In this document: positions 7,102-15,176 of the stretch, piece after piece
Position numbering within the stretch: position 1 is the first letter of the stretch
Layout of the letters: each line of letters begins with the position of its first letter
Assembly (NCBI GenBank): GCA_900540855.1
Contig: UQHK01000020.1
Location: forward strand, 1 to 36,952
DNA: 36,952 nt
DNA from: an uncultured Collinsella sp.
GTDB lineage: Bacteria; Actinomycetota; Coriobacteriia; Coriobacteriales; Coriobacteriaceae
Reading direction: 5' to 3'
Translations under genes and position numbers: made by a program
The notes under the pieces: generated by a model
What the model was told of the DNA's origin: nothing
The model's database searches: none
The model's input: only the letters and a program-made list of their open reading frames with translations

Positions 7102-8316
7102 ATGGCCGATAAGATCCAGTGGGCGGGCAACACGATGCCCAAGAGTGATGACAAGCACTTGGGAATCATGAGCCTCGACCACGTGAAGAAGGCCCGCGCC
7201 TTCCACCAGTCGTTCCCCCAGTACACCGTCACTCCGCTTGCCCGCCTGGATGGCCAGGCCGCGCGCCTGGGCCTGTCCAACCTGTGCGTTAAGGACGAGA
7301 GCTATCGCTTTGGCCTCAACGCCTTTAAGGTCCTGGGCGGTTCGTTTGCCATGGCCAACTACATTGCCGACGAGACCGGCAAGGACGTTGCCGAGTGCAC
7401 CTTCGATTACCTGACCTCCGATCAGCTTGCCAAGGACTTTGGCCAGGCTACCTTCTTTACCGCTACCGACGGCAACCATGGCCGCGGCGTGGCATGGGCT
7501 GCCAACAAGCTGGGCCAGAAGGCCGTCGTGCACATGCCCAAGGGTTCCACCAAGCCCCGCTTCGATAACATCGCCGCCGAGGGCGCCACGGTGACCATCG
7601 AAGAGGTCAACTACGACGAGTGCGTGCGCATGGCCGCCGCCGAGGCCGACGCCTGCGAGCGCGGCGTCATCGTTCAGGACACCGCCTGGGAGGGCTACGA
7701 GAAGATCCCTTCCTGGATCATGGAGGGCTACGGCACCATGGCTTCCGAGGCTGCCGAGCAGCTGCGCGAGATGGCCATCAACCGCCCGACGCACGTCTTT
7801 GTTCAGGCCGGTGTAGGCTCGCTGGCCGGCGCCGTGGTGGGCTACTTCACCAACCTGTATCCCGATAACCCGCCCACCTTCGTCGTGGTCGAGTGCGCTC
7901 CCGCCGCCTGCCTGTACAAGGGCGCTGCCGCCGGCGACGGCGATCCGCGCATCGTGGACGGCGACATGCCCTCCATCATGGCCGGCCTGTGCTGCGGCGA
8001 GCCCAACATCTTGGGCTGGGATATCCTGCGCAACCACACCACCGCCTTTGTGTCTTGCCCCGACTGGGTCACCGCTCGCGGCATGCGCACTCTGGGCGCT
8101 CCCGAGAAGGGCGACCCGCGCGTCATCTCCGGCGAGTCCGGCGCAGTGACCACCGGCCTGGTCGAGACCCTCATGCTCGATCCCGAGTACGCCGAGCTCA
8201 AGGAGCTCATCGGCCTGGACAAGACGAGCTCCGTGCTCTGCTTCTCCACCGAGGGCGACACCGATCCGGATCAGTACCGTCGCATCGTCTGGGAGGGCGA
8301 GTACCCGACTTGCTAG
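7102..8316 (+). CDS. ygeX: 2,3-diaminopropionate ammonia-lyase
   Basis: 404 residues with AAGGAG upstream of the ATG. It is a fold-type II PLP enzyme that converts 2,3-diaminopropionate to pyruvate and two ammonia. The PLP lysine lies in SYRFGLNAFKVLGG (K76), matching the lysine position of the E. coli enzyme. TATDGNHGRGVAW (about 127-139) is the substrate/PLP contact loop, and VQAGVGSLAGA is the glycine-rich phosphate-binding loop. Full length is as expected for the family. It is the first gene of the catabolic cluster, downstream of paired operators. Strong preferred-codon use implies high expression. In gut bacteria this gene marks clusters for anaerobic purine breakdown, where diaminopropionate is the last amino acid intermediate. 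Confidence 0.95.
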   Translation: MADKIQWAGNTMPKSDDKHLGIMSLDHVKKARAFHQSFPQYTVTPLARLDGQAARLGLSNLCVKDESYRFGLNAFKVLGGSFAMANYIADETGKDVAECTFDYLTSDQLAKDFGQATFFTATDGNHGRGVAWAANKLGQKAVVHMPKGSTKPRFDNIAAEGATVTIEEVNYDECVRMAAAEADACERGVIVQDTAWEGYEKIPSWIMEGYGTMASEAAEQLREMAINRPTHVFVQAGVGSLAGAVVGYFTNLYPDNPPTFVVVECAPAACLYKGAAAGDGDPRIVDGDMPSIMAGLCCGEPNILGWDILRNHTTAFVSCPDWVTARGMRTLGAPEKGDPRVISGESGAVTTGLVETLMLDPEYAELKELIGLDKTSSVLCFSTEGDTDPDQYRRIVWEGEYPTC

Positions 8317-8332
8317 CGGGTCTGACCTGTCC

Positions 8333-8450
8333 GGAGGCAGCCGGAGGACTTTACTCCCTGCTCGGACAGTCCTGCTCGCACGGAGAGCACATTAAGTGCT
8401 CTCCGGCTCGTGCGGAACTCGCGACGGAGCAAAGTCCTCCGTCCGCCTCC
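8333..8450. repeat. 118-bp nested palindrome between ygeX and ygeY
   Basis: Nested arms: GGAGGC (8333-8338) pairs with GCCTCC (8445-8450). CGGAGGACTTT (8342-8352) pairs perfectly with AAAGTCCTCCG (8431-8441). CTCC (8354-8357) pairs with GGAG (8426-8429). GCAC (8378-8381) pairs with GTGC (8410-8413). The apex GGAGAGCAC (8382-8390) pairs with GTGCTCTCC (8396-8404) around ATTAA. There is no T-run, so it is not a standard terminator. The form fits a BIME/REP-like or MITE-like element, or an RNA structure tuning ygeY expression. A weak promoter-like pair, TTGGCA at 8490 and TATCTA at 8514, lies downstream. Confidence 0.75.
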
Positions 8451-8554
8451 TATGGCTACTTGCTTGTGGGGTGCTCAACCTCACGCCGCTTGGCACAAGT
8501 GATCTATCTGAAATATCTACCTGTAGGTAAACCCTTGTAGAAAGGTTGACTGTT

Positions 8555-9940
8555 ATGACTAAAGAACTCGATTTTGATGCCATTAAGGCTGCTGCTGAGT
8601 CCCATCGTGCTGATATGACTCGCTTCCTGCGCGCTATGATCTCCCACCCCTCTGAGTCTTGCGAGGAGGGCGAGGTTGTCGCTTGCATCAAGGCCGAGAT
8701 GGAGAGCCTTGGCTATGACGAGGTCAAGGTCGACGGCCTGGGCAACGTCATGGGCTTTATGGGCGAGGGCGACAAGATCATCGCCATCGACTCTCACATC
8801 GACACCGTCGGCATCGGCAACATCGAGAACTGGGATGCCGATCCCTATGAGGGCTACGAGACCGACGAGATCATCTACGGCCGCGGTGGCTCCGACCAGG
8901 AGGGTGGCATGGCTTCTGCTACCTACGCTGCCAAGATGATGAAGGACATGGGCCTCATCCCCGAGGGCTACAAGATCATGGTCGTCGGCACCGTCCAGGA
9001 AGAGGACTGCGACGGCATGTGCTGGCAGTACATCTACAACAAGGACGGCATTAAGCCCGAGTTCGTCATTTCCACCGAGCCCACCGACGGTGGCATCTAT
9101 CGCGGTCACCGCGGCCGCATGGAGATCCGTGTCGACGTTCACGGCACCTCCTGCCACGGCTCCGCTCCCGACCGCGGTGACAACGCCATCTACAAGATGG
9201 CCGACATCATCGCCGACGTCCGCGCCCTCAACAACAACGGCTGCGACGAGTCGACCGACATCAAGGGCCTCGTCAAGATGCTCGACCCCAAGTACAACCC
9301 CGAGCACTACGAGGATGCCCGCTTCCTGGGCCGCGGCACCTGCACCGTCAGCCAGATCTTCTACACCAGCCCCAGCCGCTGCGCTGTCGCTGACTCCTGC
9401 GCCATCTCCATCGACCGTCGTATGACCGCTGGTGAGACCTGGGAGTCCTGCCTGGACGAGATCCGCAACCTGCCGGCCGCCAAGAAGTACGGCGACGACG
9501 TGAAGGTCTCCATGTACATGTACGACCGTCCGTCCTGGACCGGCGAGGTCTACGAGACCGAGGCTTACTTCCCCACGTGGATCAACAAGGAGACCGCTCC
9601 GCACGTCAAGGCCCTCGTCGACGCCCACAAGGCCATGTTCGGTGACGAGCGCATCGGCTGCGAGCCCAGCATGGACAAGCGCACCGGTCGCCCGCTGTGC
9701 GACAAGTGGACCTTCTCCACGAACTGCGTTTCCATCCAGGGCCGCTATGGCATCCCCTGCGTCGGCTTCGGCCCGGGTGCCGAGTCTCAGGCTCACGCTC
9801 CCAACGAGGTCACCTACAAGGACGACCTGGTCACCGCTGCCGCCATGTATGTGGCTGCCCTGAACCTCTACGATCCGAGCCAGGCCGATGGCGACGCCAC
9901 CGTGTTCCGCGCCGGTCTGACCAACAACAAGATCGATTAG
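8555..9940 (+). CDS. ygeY: YgeY-family M20-type metallohydrolase
   Basis: 461 residues from the ATG at 8555, preceded by GAAAGG; a TTG nine bases upstream is in frame but lies directly against that site. M20 peptidase/deacylase motifs: SHIDTVG (H81, D83), the bridging aspartate in GGSDQEGGMA (D114), and the catalytic glutamate pair in TVQEEDCDG (about 149-150). The late HAPNEV histidine is also present. Members sit in selenium-linked purine clusters and are thought to hydrolyse an amide or ureido bond of an intermediate between ureidopropionates and diaminopropionate; the exact substrate is inferred. It lies between ygeX and ygeW, each gap more than 200 bp and structured, so the genes may be separate transcripts or linked through leader elements. 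Confidence 0.92.
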   Translation: MTKELDFDAIKAAAESHRADMTRFLRAMISHPSESCEEGEVVACIKAEMESLGYDEVKVDGLGNVMGFMGEGDKIIAIDSHIDTVGIGNIENWDADPYEGYETDEIIYGRGGSDQEGGMASATYAAKMMKDMGLIPEGYKIMVVGTVQEEDCDGMCWQYIYNKDGIKPEFVISTEPTDGGIYRGHRGRMEIRVDVHGTSCHGSAPDRGDNAIYKMADIIADVRALNNNGCDESTDIKGLVKMLDPKYNPEHYEDARFLGRGTCTVSQIFYTSPSRCAVADSCAISIDRRMTAGETWESCLDEIRNLPAAKKYGDDVKVSMYMYDRPSWTGEVYETEAYFPTWINKETAPHVKALVDAHKAMFGDERIGCEPSMDKRTGRPLCDKWTFSTNCVSIQGRYGIPCVGFGPGAESQAHAPNEVTYKDDLVTAAAMYVAALNLYDPSQADGDATVFRAGLTNNKID

Positions 9941-9962
9941 TCCCATTCCTCGATCTTGTTGA

Positions 9963-9987
9963 GCCGGGGACAGCTCGTGTCCCCGGC
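9963..9987. terminator. Hairpin after ygeY
   Basis: GCCGGGGACA (9963-9972) and TGTCCCCGGC (9978-9987) form a perfect 10-bp stem with a GCTCG loop, 23 bp after the ygeY stop. No T-tract follows, so it may stabilise the ygeY 3' end rather than terminate transcription. Confidence 0.5.
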
Positions 9988-10058
9988 ACCCCCTGTTGAC
10001 TTGGGGCCCGCGGTCGTTATCTCCCATGCTTCCTCGACGGTAGCGGGTCCTCGTCATA

Positions 10059-10098
10059 GTGCTCTGCATGTTCTAGCCACACGCGCATGCCGGAGCAC
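10059..10098 (+). promoter_or_regulatory. Stem-loop in ygeW leader
   Basis: GTGCTC (10059-10064) pairs with GAGCAC (10093-10098) and GCATG (10066-10070) with CATGC (10086-10090), with a small internal bulge. It ends 43 bp before the ygeW start and may be an mRNA leader structure. The GTGCTC/GAGCAC arm also occurs at the apex of the ygeX-ygeY palindrome. Confidence 0.4.
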
Positions 10099-10141
10099 AT
10101 CTACTCATTGCGATCGTTTCATCTTTGGAAAGGATATTTAC

Positions 10142-11344
10142 ATGGACGCTAAGTTTACCGAGCTCGTCGAGCAGCTGAACGGCCTCGATTTTAAGGGTAT
10201 GTACGGCAGCGACTTCCTGCACACCTGGGATAAGACCACCGATGAGCTCAAGGCGCTCTACATCGTCGCCGACGCCCTGCGCGAGCTGCGCGAGAACAAC
10301 GTTTCGTCCAAGATCTTCGATTCGGGTCTGGCCGTCTCGCTGTTCCGTGACAACTCCACCCGTACGCGCTTCTCCTTCTCTAAGGCAGCCAACCTGCTCG
10401 GACTTGAGCTGCAGGACCTGGACGAGAAGAAGTCCCAGATCGCTCACGGCGAGACCGTTCGCGAGACCGCTACCATGATTTCCTTCATGGCCGACGTCAT
10501 CGGCATCCGCGACGACATGTACATCGGCAAGGGCGACGCCTACATGGCCGAGGTCTCCGAGTCCGTGCAGCAGGCCTACGAGGACGGCGTTCTGGATCAC
10601 CGTCCCACGCTCATCTCCCTGCAGTCCGACTCCGATCACCCCACGCAGTCCTCTGCCGACATGCTCTACCTCATCAACGAGTTTGGCGGCCTCGAGAACC
10701 TCAAGGGCAAGAAGGTTGCTGTCACCTGGGCCTATTCGCCCTCTTACGGCAAGCCGCTGTCCTGCCCGCAGTCGCTGATCAGCCTGCTGCCCCGTTTTGG
10801 CATGGACGTCACTCTGGCTCACCCCGAGGGCTACGACCTCATGCCCGAGGTCGTCGAGCGCGCTAAGGGCTACGCCGCCGAGTCCGGCACCACCTTTAAG
10901 CAGGTCAACACCATGGCCGAGGCCTTCGAGGGCGCCGACATCGTGATCCCCAAGAGCTGGGCTCCGTTTGCCGCCATGGAGAAGCGCACCAACCTGTACG
11001 CCGAGGGCGACGACGCCGGCATCGCTGCGCTCGAGAAGGAGCTGCTCGCCCAGAACGCTACGCATCAGGATTGGTGCTCCACGACCGAACTCATGGAGAA
11101 GACCGCCAACGGCCAGGACACCATTTTTATGCACCCGCTGCCCGCCGACATCTCCGGTGTCTCCTGCGAGCACGGCGAGGTCAACGCCGACGTCTTCGAC
11201 ATGCACCGTGTGGGCATGTACAAGGAGGCCAGCTACAAGCCGTACGCCATCGCAGCCATGATGTTCCTGCAGAAGGTTGCCGATCCCGCCGCTACCCTCA
11301 AGGCCCTCGACGAGCGCAACACCGCCCGTTGGTTCCAGGCCTAA
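10142..11344 (+). CDS. ygeW: Knotted carbamoyltransferase YgeW
   Basis: 400 residues from the ATG at 10142, with GAAAGGA upstream; a longer open frame to 9956 has no ribosome site. It belongs to the aspartate/ornithine carbamoyltransferase superfamily. The carbamoyl-phosphate loop is FRDNSTRTRFSF (STRTR near 72-76). HPTQSSADM and HPLPADI (near 330) complete the active site. YgeW replaces the usual amino acid binding loop and does not use ornithine or aspartate. In purine clusters it is proposed to work in the phosphorolytic direction on a carbamoylated diaminopropionate, giving carbamoyl phosphate for ATP synthesis by carbamate kinase, which is not in this window. Strong preferred codons resemble ygeX/ygeY. 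An intrinsic terminator follows at 11368. Confidence 0.93.
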   Translation: MDAKFTELVEQLNGLDFKGMYGSDFLHTWDKTTDELKALYIVADALRELRENNVSSKIFDSGLAVSLFRDNSTRTRFSFSKAANLLGLELQDLDEKKSQIAHGETVRETATMISFMADVIGIRDDMYIGKGDAYMAEVSESVQQAYEDGVLDHRPTLISLQSDSDHPTQSSADMLYLINEFGGLENLKGKKVAVTWAYSPSYGKPLSCPQSLISLLPRFGMDVTLAHPEGYDLMPEVVERAKGYAAESGTTFKQVNTMAEAFEGADIVIPKSWAPFAAMEKRTNLYAEGDDAGIAALEKELLAQNATHQDWCSTTELMEKTANGQDTIFMHPLPADISGVSCEHGEVNADVFDMHRVGMYKEASYKPYAIAAMMFLQKVADPAATLKALDERNTARWFQA

Positions 11345-11367
11345 AGCCGCGCTGAGGTAAGCCATGT

Positions 11368-11407
11368 AAAGGGGGCGCTCTGCCAACCGGCGGGGTGCCC
11401 CCTTTTT
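11368..11407 (+). terminator. Intrinsic terminator after ygeW
   Basis: AAAGGGGGC (11368-11376) pairs with GCCCCCTTT (11397-11405), running into a T5 tract. It separates the catabolic trio from the mocA-like and hydantoinase genes, which therefore need their own promoter. Confidence 0.88.
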
Positions 11408-11495
11408 GCATCGTGGGCGTGCGGGATAAGCGCTTTCGATGCAGATGCCCCGCGGCGCGAGTTATGGGTACGATGGTTTCAGGGGAGGTATCGCC

Positions 11496-12110
11496 ATGAA
11501 ACTTGGTTGCGTCATTATGGCTTCGGGCGAGGGTAAGCGGTTTGGCTCCAACAAGATGCTTGCCGATATCTATGGCGAGCCGCTGATTGCCCGGACTATC
11601 GATTCGGTTCCCCGGGGCTTTGACGTCGTGGTTTCGACGCGTTGGCCCGAGGTCGCCCAGATTTGCGAGGACAAGCATTGCCCGTATGTGCTGCACGATG
11701 GCAAGCTTAGGAGCGAAAGCGTCCGTGCGGGCCTTTCGTGGGGGGTCGATCGCAACTGGAAAGGCTGCCTCTTTTTGCCGGGCGACCAGCCGCTCGTGAG
11801 TTCGGATTCTTTTGAGGGTATGGTTCGTGCGTTTGACGAGCGTGGCCGCAATCATCCGGTGCGTCTTGCGTGCAACGGCGAGCCTTCGAGCCCGGTGCTC
11901 TTTCCGGCGGAATTGTTCGATGCACTTATGTGTCTTGAGGGCAAGGACGGCGGCGGTTCGACCCTCAAGGACCGTACCGACGTGGTGCTGGTCGAGGCGC
12001 GTGCCTACGAGCTGTGGGACGTCGATACCGTCAAGGGACAGCGACGCATAACGGAGCATATCGCCGCCTGCTCGTATTTTGATCGCGTGGCCAACTGCAT
12101 CAATCAATAA
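11496..12110 (+). CDS. mocA: MocA/YgfJ-family molybdenum cofactor nucleotidyltransferase
   Basis: 204 residues from the ATG at 11496, with GGGGAGG upstream; the longer frame from 11439 lacks one. The N-terminal nucleotide-binding motif is MASGEGKRFGSNKML, the GxGxRFGxxK signature of MobA-like transferases, and FLPGDQPLV is the metal-binding aspartate loop. Such enzymes add CMP to molybdopterin for xanthine-dehydrogenase-type enzymes. The YgfJ subgroup accompanies selenium-dependent molybdenum hydroxylases. The hydantoinase gene starts 9 bp after its stop, so the two are co-transcribed. Which cofactor form it makes here is inferred from context with yqeB, yqeC and xdhC. Confidence 0.88.
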   Translation: MKLGCVIMASGEGKRFGSNKMLADIYGEPLIARTIDSVPRGFDVVVSTRWPEVAQICEDKHCPYVLHDGKLRSESVRAGLSWGVDRNWKGCLFLPGDQPLVSSDSFEGMVRAFDERGRNHPVRLACNGEPSSPVLFPAELFDALMCLEGKDGGGSTLKDRTDVVLVEARAYELWDVDTVKGQRRITEHIAACSYFDRVANCINQ

Positions 12111-12119
12111 GGAGCAATT

Positions 12120-13487
12120 ATGATCATCATCAAAAACGGCGCGCTCGTGACGCCACAGGGGCTTCGCCGCGCCGACCTTGCCATGGAGGGCGACAAGATT
12201 GTGCGGATTGCCGCGGCAATCGAGCCGGGCGAGGGCGATACTGTCCAGGACGCCACCGACTGTTGGGTGTTCCCCGGCTTTATCGACGGCCACACGCATA
12301 TGCAGTGCTGGACTGGCATGGATTGGACGGCCGATAGCTTTGAGACCGGTACGCGTGCGGCTGCCTGCGGCGGTACGACGACCATCGTGGACTACGCGAC
12401 GGCCGATCGCGGCGTGACCATGCCCGATGCCTTGGCCGAGTGGCACCGGCGTGCCGATGGAACCTGCACGGCTAACTATGCTTTTCATATGGCACTCGCC
12501 GAGTGGAACGAGCGCAACCACGCCGATCTCTCGGCCATGCGCGAGGCGGGCGTATCGTCGTTTAAGACCTACTTTGCCTACGACCATCTGCGCCTGGACG
12601 ATGCCGAGACGCTCGAGGTGCTGGAGGAGCTCAAGCGTATTGGCGGCATACTGTGCGTGCATTGCGAGAACGGCACGCTGGTGAATGAGCTGCAGAAGCG
12701 CGTGTACGAGCAGGGGATTCATGGACCCGAGGGCCATGCACTCAGCCGTCCGGATGTGTGCGAGGCCGAGGCCGTGAGCCGTCTGCTATATCTGGCGCAC
12801 CTGGCCGGCGACGCACCGGTCAACGTGGTGCACCTTTCGACCAAGCTGGGGCTTGAGGCTATCCGTGCCGCCAAGGCGCGCGGGCAGAAGAACATCTATG
12901 TCGAGACCTGCCCTCAGTATCTGATGCTCGACGACACCTGCTATCTGGAGCAGGGAGAGGACGGCTTTGCGGGTGCCAAGTATGTGATGAGTCCGCCGCT
13001 GCGCCATGCTGGCGACCGTGCGGCTCTGCGCGAGGCGCTTGTGTCCGGCGAGATCGATACGATTGCGACCGACCACTGCAGCTTTAACCTGCACGGGCAA
13101 AAGGACCGCGGACGCGACGACTTCCGCGCGATTCCCAACGGCGGGCCCGGTGTGGAGCATCGCCCCGTTGCGATCGCTACGAGCTTTGAGGGACAGCTGG
13201 GTCCTGAGGATCTGTGCCGCTTGATGAGCGAGAACCCGGCGCGCGTCTTTGGCATGTATCCGCGCAAGGGCTGTCTTGCCGAGGGCTCCGATGCCGACGT
13301 GTGCGTGTGGGATCCCAAGGCGCGTTGGACAATTAGTGCCGCGACACAGCATCAGGCTGTGGACTACACGCCGCTCGAGGGTTTTGAGGCACATGGCCGC
13401 GCCAAGGCTGTGTTTGTGAACGGCGTGCTGGCTGCACGCGACGGCGAGCCCACCGGAGCCCAACCCGGCCGCTACGTCCCCCGCTAA
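12120..13487 (+). CDS. hyuA: Hydantoinase/dihydropyrimidinase-type cyclic amidohydrolase
   Basis: 455 residues. AAGGAG overlaps the stop of the preceding gene. It has the amidohydrolase fold with a binuclear metal site: GFIDGHTHM (H58, H60), the carboxylated lysine in VSSFKTYFAY (K149), HCENG (H181), VVHLST (H238) and IATDHCSF (D318). The family opens cyclic ureides such as dihydropyrimidines and hydantoins. The resemblance to E. coli HyuA (phenylhydantoinase) and the ygeXYW neighbours suggest it opens a ring intermediate of purine breakdown to a ureido acid. The natural substrate is inferred. It converges with yqeC, and a hairpin overlapping the yqeC stop separates them. Confidence 0.92.
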   Translation: MIIIKNGALVTPQGLRRADLAMEGDKIVRIAAAIEPGEGDTVQDATDCWVFPGFIDGHTHMQCWTGMDWTADSFETGTRAAACGGTTTIVDYATADRGVTMPDALAEWHRRADGTCTANYAFHMALAEWNERNHADLSAMREAGVSSFKTYFAYDHLRLDDAETLEVLEELKRIGGILCVHCENGTLVNELQKRVYEQGIHGPEGHALSRPDVCEAEAVSRLLYLAHLAGDAPVNVVHLSTKLGLEAIRAAKARGQKNIYVETCPQYLMLDDTCYLEQGEDGFAGAKYVMSPPLRHAGDRAALREALVSGEIDTIATDHCSFNLHGQKDRGRDDFRAIPNGGPGVEHRPVAIATSFEGQLGPEDLCRLMSENPARVFGMYPRKGCLAEGSDADVCVWDPKARWTISAATQHQAVDYTPLEGFEAHGRAKAVFVNGVLAARDGEPTGAQPGRYVPR

Positions 13488-13500
13488 CAGAAAGGGCGCC

Positions 13501-13539
13501 GGGGTAGCTAATTTGGGACGGGGCTCTTTTAGCTACCCC
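13501..13539. terminator. Bidirectional hairpin between hyuA and yqeC
   Basis: GGGGTAGCTAA (13501-13511) and TTAGCTACCCC (13529-13539) are perfect 11-bp arms. The right arm covers the yqeC stop codon (13533-13535). On either strand it follows a convergent gene, so it probably serves as a shared 3' end. There is no long T-run. Confidence 0.55.
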
Positions 13540-14270
13540 TGGAGGCTGGTGGCGATGAGGGGGCGGCCGAGGGCTGCCTCGAAGCGATCTGCCATTGTTG
13601 GGTCGGCAAGCGTGTCGACTTGGTTGAGCATGATGTGGGCATTGTTGAGGTTCAGCATCTGCAGCTCGGCATTGAGCACCTGGGCGACGCGCTCTGGGGT
13701 GGCAGCGTCGGTGGGCTCGCAGCCGCAGCGCTCGCAGAAGAGCTCGGGGCGGTGGACAACCTCGGCGACGGGCTTGCCCAGCCCCGAGGCGCCGACGACC
13801 CAGACAACGTTTGCCGTGGCGGCGGGAATTACCGGCTCCCAGGCGGCATGCGCCTTGAGCGGGAGTCGCTTGCTGCCATCTGCCTCGGCCAACACATAGT
13901 CAAAGCGCTGCGCCAGCTGGTCGAGCGGCTCAGCGGGGGCGGAGAGCTTGCCTGTCTCCGGGTCCAAAACACCCGCCTGGCAGATGCTTCCGCGGACAAG
14001 TCCCGCGCATGCCTCGCAGGTGCAGCCGGGAACATGCGGGGTCCCCGGCTTCCAAGGCGCGGCATCCAGGCGACGGTTTGACCCGTCCCACGGCACGCCG
14101 GCGACGGGAAACATGTGCGTGGTGGTGCAGAGGAGCACGCGGCCGCCAGCGCGCATGAGCTCGAGACCCAGCGTCTTTAGCAAGGTCGACTTGCCACCGC
14201 TGCCGATAATTGCGGTAATGCCCGGCTCGATCTTGAGCGCGGAGGCAAGGTTTCCGCTCGTCGTTTCCAT
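13533..14270 (-). CDS. yqeC: Selenium-dependent hydroxylase accessory protein YqeC
   Basis: 245 residues from the ATG at 14270. A P-loop (IIGSGGKSTLLKTLG, about 21-35) is followed by TTTHMFP, then a cysteine motif CTCEAC near residue 83-88 and LAEADGSKRLPLKAH, which are recognisable in the YqeC family. The family co-occurs with selenium-dependent molybdenum hydroxylases and SelD; its biochemical role is not settled. The ribosome site is weak (GGCGGTG). It is on the opposite strand to its partners; its 5' end faces yqeB across an AT-rich 102-bp gap that contains TATAAT at 14284-14289 and TATTAT on the minus strand, so divergent promoters are likely there. Confidence 0.87.
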   Translation of the reverse strand: METTSGNLASALKIEPGITAIIGSGGKSTLLKTLGLELMRAGGRVLLCTTTHMFPVAGVPWDGSNRRLDAAPWKPGTPHVPGCTCEACAGLVRGSICQAGVLDPETGKLSAPAEPLDQLAQRFDYVLAEADGSKRLPLKAHAAWEPVIPAATANVVWVVGASGLGKPVAEVVHRPELFCERCGCEPTDAATPERVAQVLNAELQMLNLNNAHIMLNQVDTLADPTMADRFEAALGRPLIATSLQG

Positions 14271-14372
14271 CTGTTCACCGCCGTATAATACTGTGATAAT
14301 AAATAATCATCAGAGTAGCGGCCGAACCGCTTTTGCTCTGCTCAAACCGTAGCACAGGGAGGTGCCCCGGGA

Positions 14373-15167
14373 ATGCTCGTTTATGTTCGCGGCGCCGGCG
14401 ATATCGCCACGGGCGTCGCCGCTCGCTTGGTGCGCGCCGGCGTTTCGGTCGTTATGGCCGATATCGCGGTTCCCACGTGCATCCGCCGCACAATCTGTTT
14501 TTGCGAGGCCATTCGCCTGGGCGAGGTCGAGGTCGAAGGCATTCGCGCTCGCTTGGCACAGACGCCGGCTGAGGCGCTTGAGATTACCGAGGCTGGAGAC
14601 GTCGCCGTTGTGGTGGACCCTCAGGCCAAGATGCTCGATGAGCTTAAACCCGCTGCTGTGGTCGACGCGATTTTGGCTAAGCGCAACTTGGGCACCACGC
14701 GCGACATGGCGCCTGCCGTCATCGCCGTGGGGCCGGGCTTTACCGCGCCGGTTGACTGCGACGCCGTGGTCGAGACCATGCGTGGGCATTTCCTGGGCCG
14801 TGTCATTACCCAAGGTTCGCCCCAGCCCAACACGGGCGTGCCGGGCATTATCGCCGGCTATGGCAAGGAACGTGTTATCCACAGCCCCGCCGCCGGCGTG
14901 TTTCGGTCCGACCGCGCAATCGGCGACATCGTGAGCGCCGGAGACGTGATTGGCTACGCGGGCGATACGCCCATGTGCACGCAGATCGATGGCTGTCTGC
15001 GCGGGCTTTTGGCGAACGGCGTGCAGGTGACTGAGGGCTTTAAATGCGCCGATGTCGATCCACGCGGCGATGCCAGCTATATCAACTACATTTCGGACAA
15101 AGCGACGTCGGTCGGCGGCGGCGTGCTCGAGGCACTCGCTATGCTCACCGATGTCTTTAGAGGATAG
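14373..15167 (+). CDS. yqeB: Selenium-dependent molybdenum hydroxylase system protein YqeB
   Basis: 264 residues with GGGAGG upstream. It starts with a Rossmann-like RGAGDIATGVAARL and contains AVGPGFTAP, SPQPNTGVPG and HSPAAGVF, features of the YqeB/EF2563 family. Family members are found only with selenium-dependent molybdenum hydroxylases and probably help insert or handle the selenium-containing cofactor ligand; the mechanism is unproven. Length is usual. The XdhC-type gene begins 9 bp after its stop, forming a two-gene unit divergent from yqeC. Confidence 0.9.
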   Translation: MLVYVRGAGDIATGVAARLVRAGVSVVMADIAVPTCIRRTICFCEAIRLGEVEVEGIRARLAQTPAEALEITEAGDVAVVVDPQAKMLDELKPAAVVDAILAKRNLGTTRDMAPAVIAVGPGFTAPVDCDAVVETMRGHFLGRVITQGSPQPNTGVPGIIAGYGKERVIHSPAAGVFRSDRAIGDIVSAGDVIGYAGDTPMCTQIDGCLRGLLANGVQVTEGFKCADVDPRGDASYINYISDKATSVGGGVLEALAMLTDVFRG

Positions 15168-15176
15168 AAGGCGGCA

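Noticed and set aside
8504..10069. 521-residue minus-strand open frame antisense to ygeY
   Set aside because: Long antisense frames are expected opposite GC-rich, strongly biased codons; the predicted protein is Val/Gly/Asp-rich low complexity, with no ribosome site or recognised domain. The same holds for 14310-16232 and 10073-11386.
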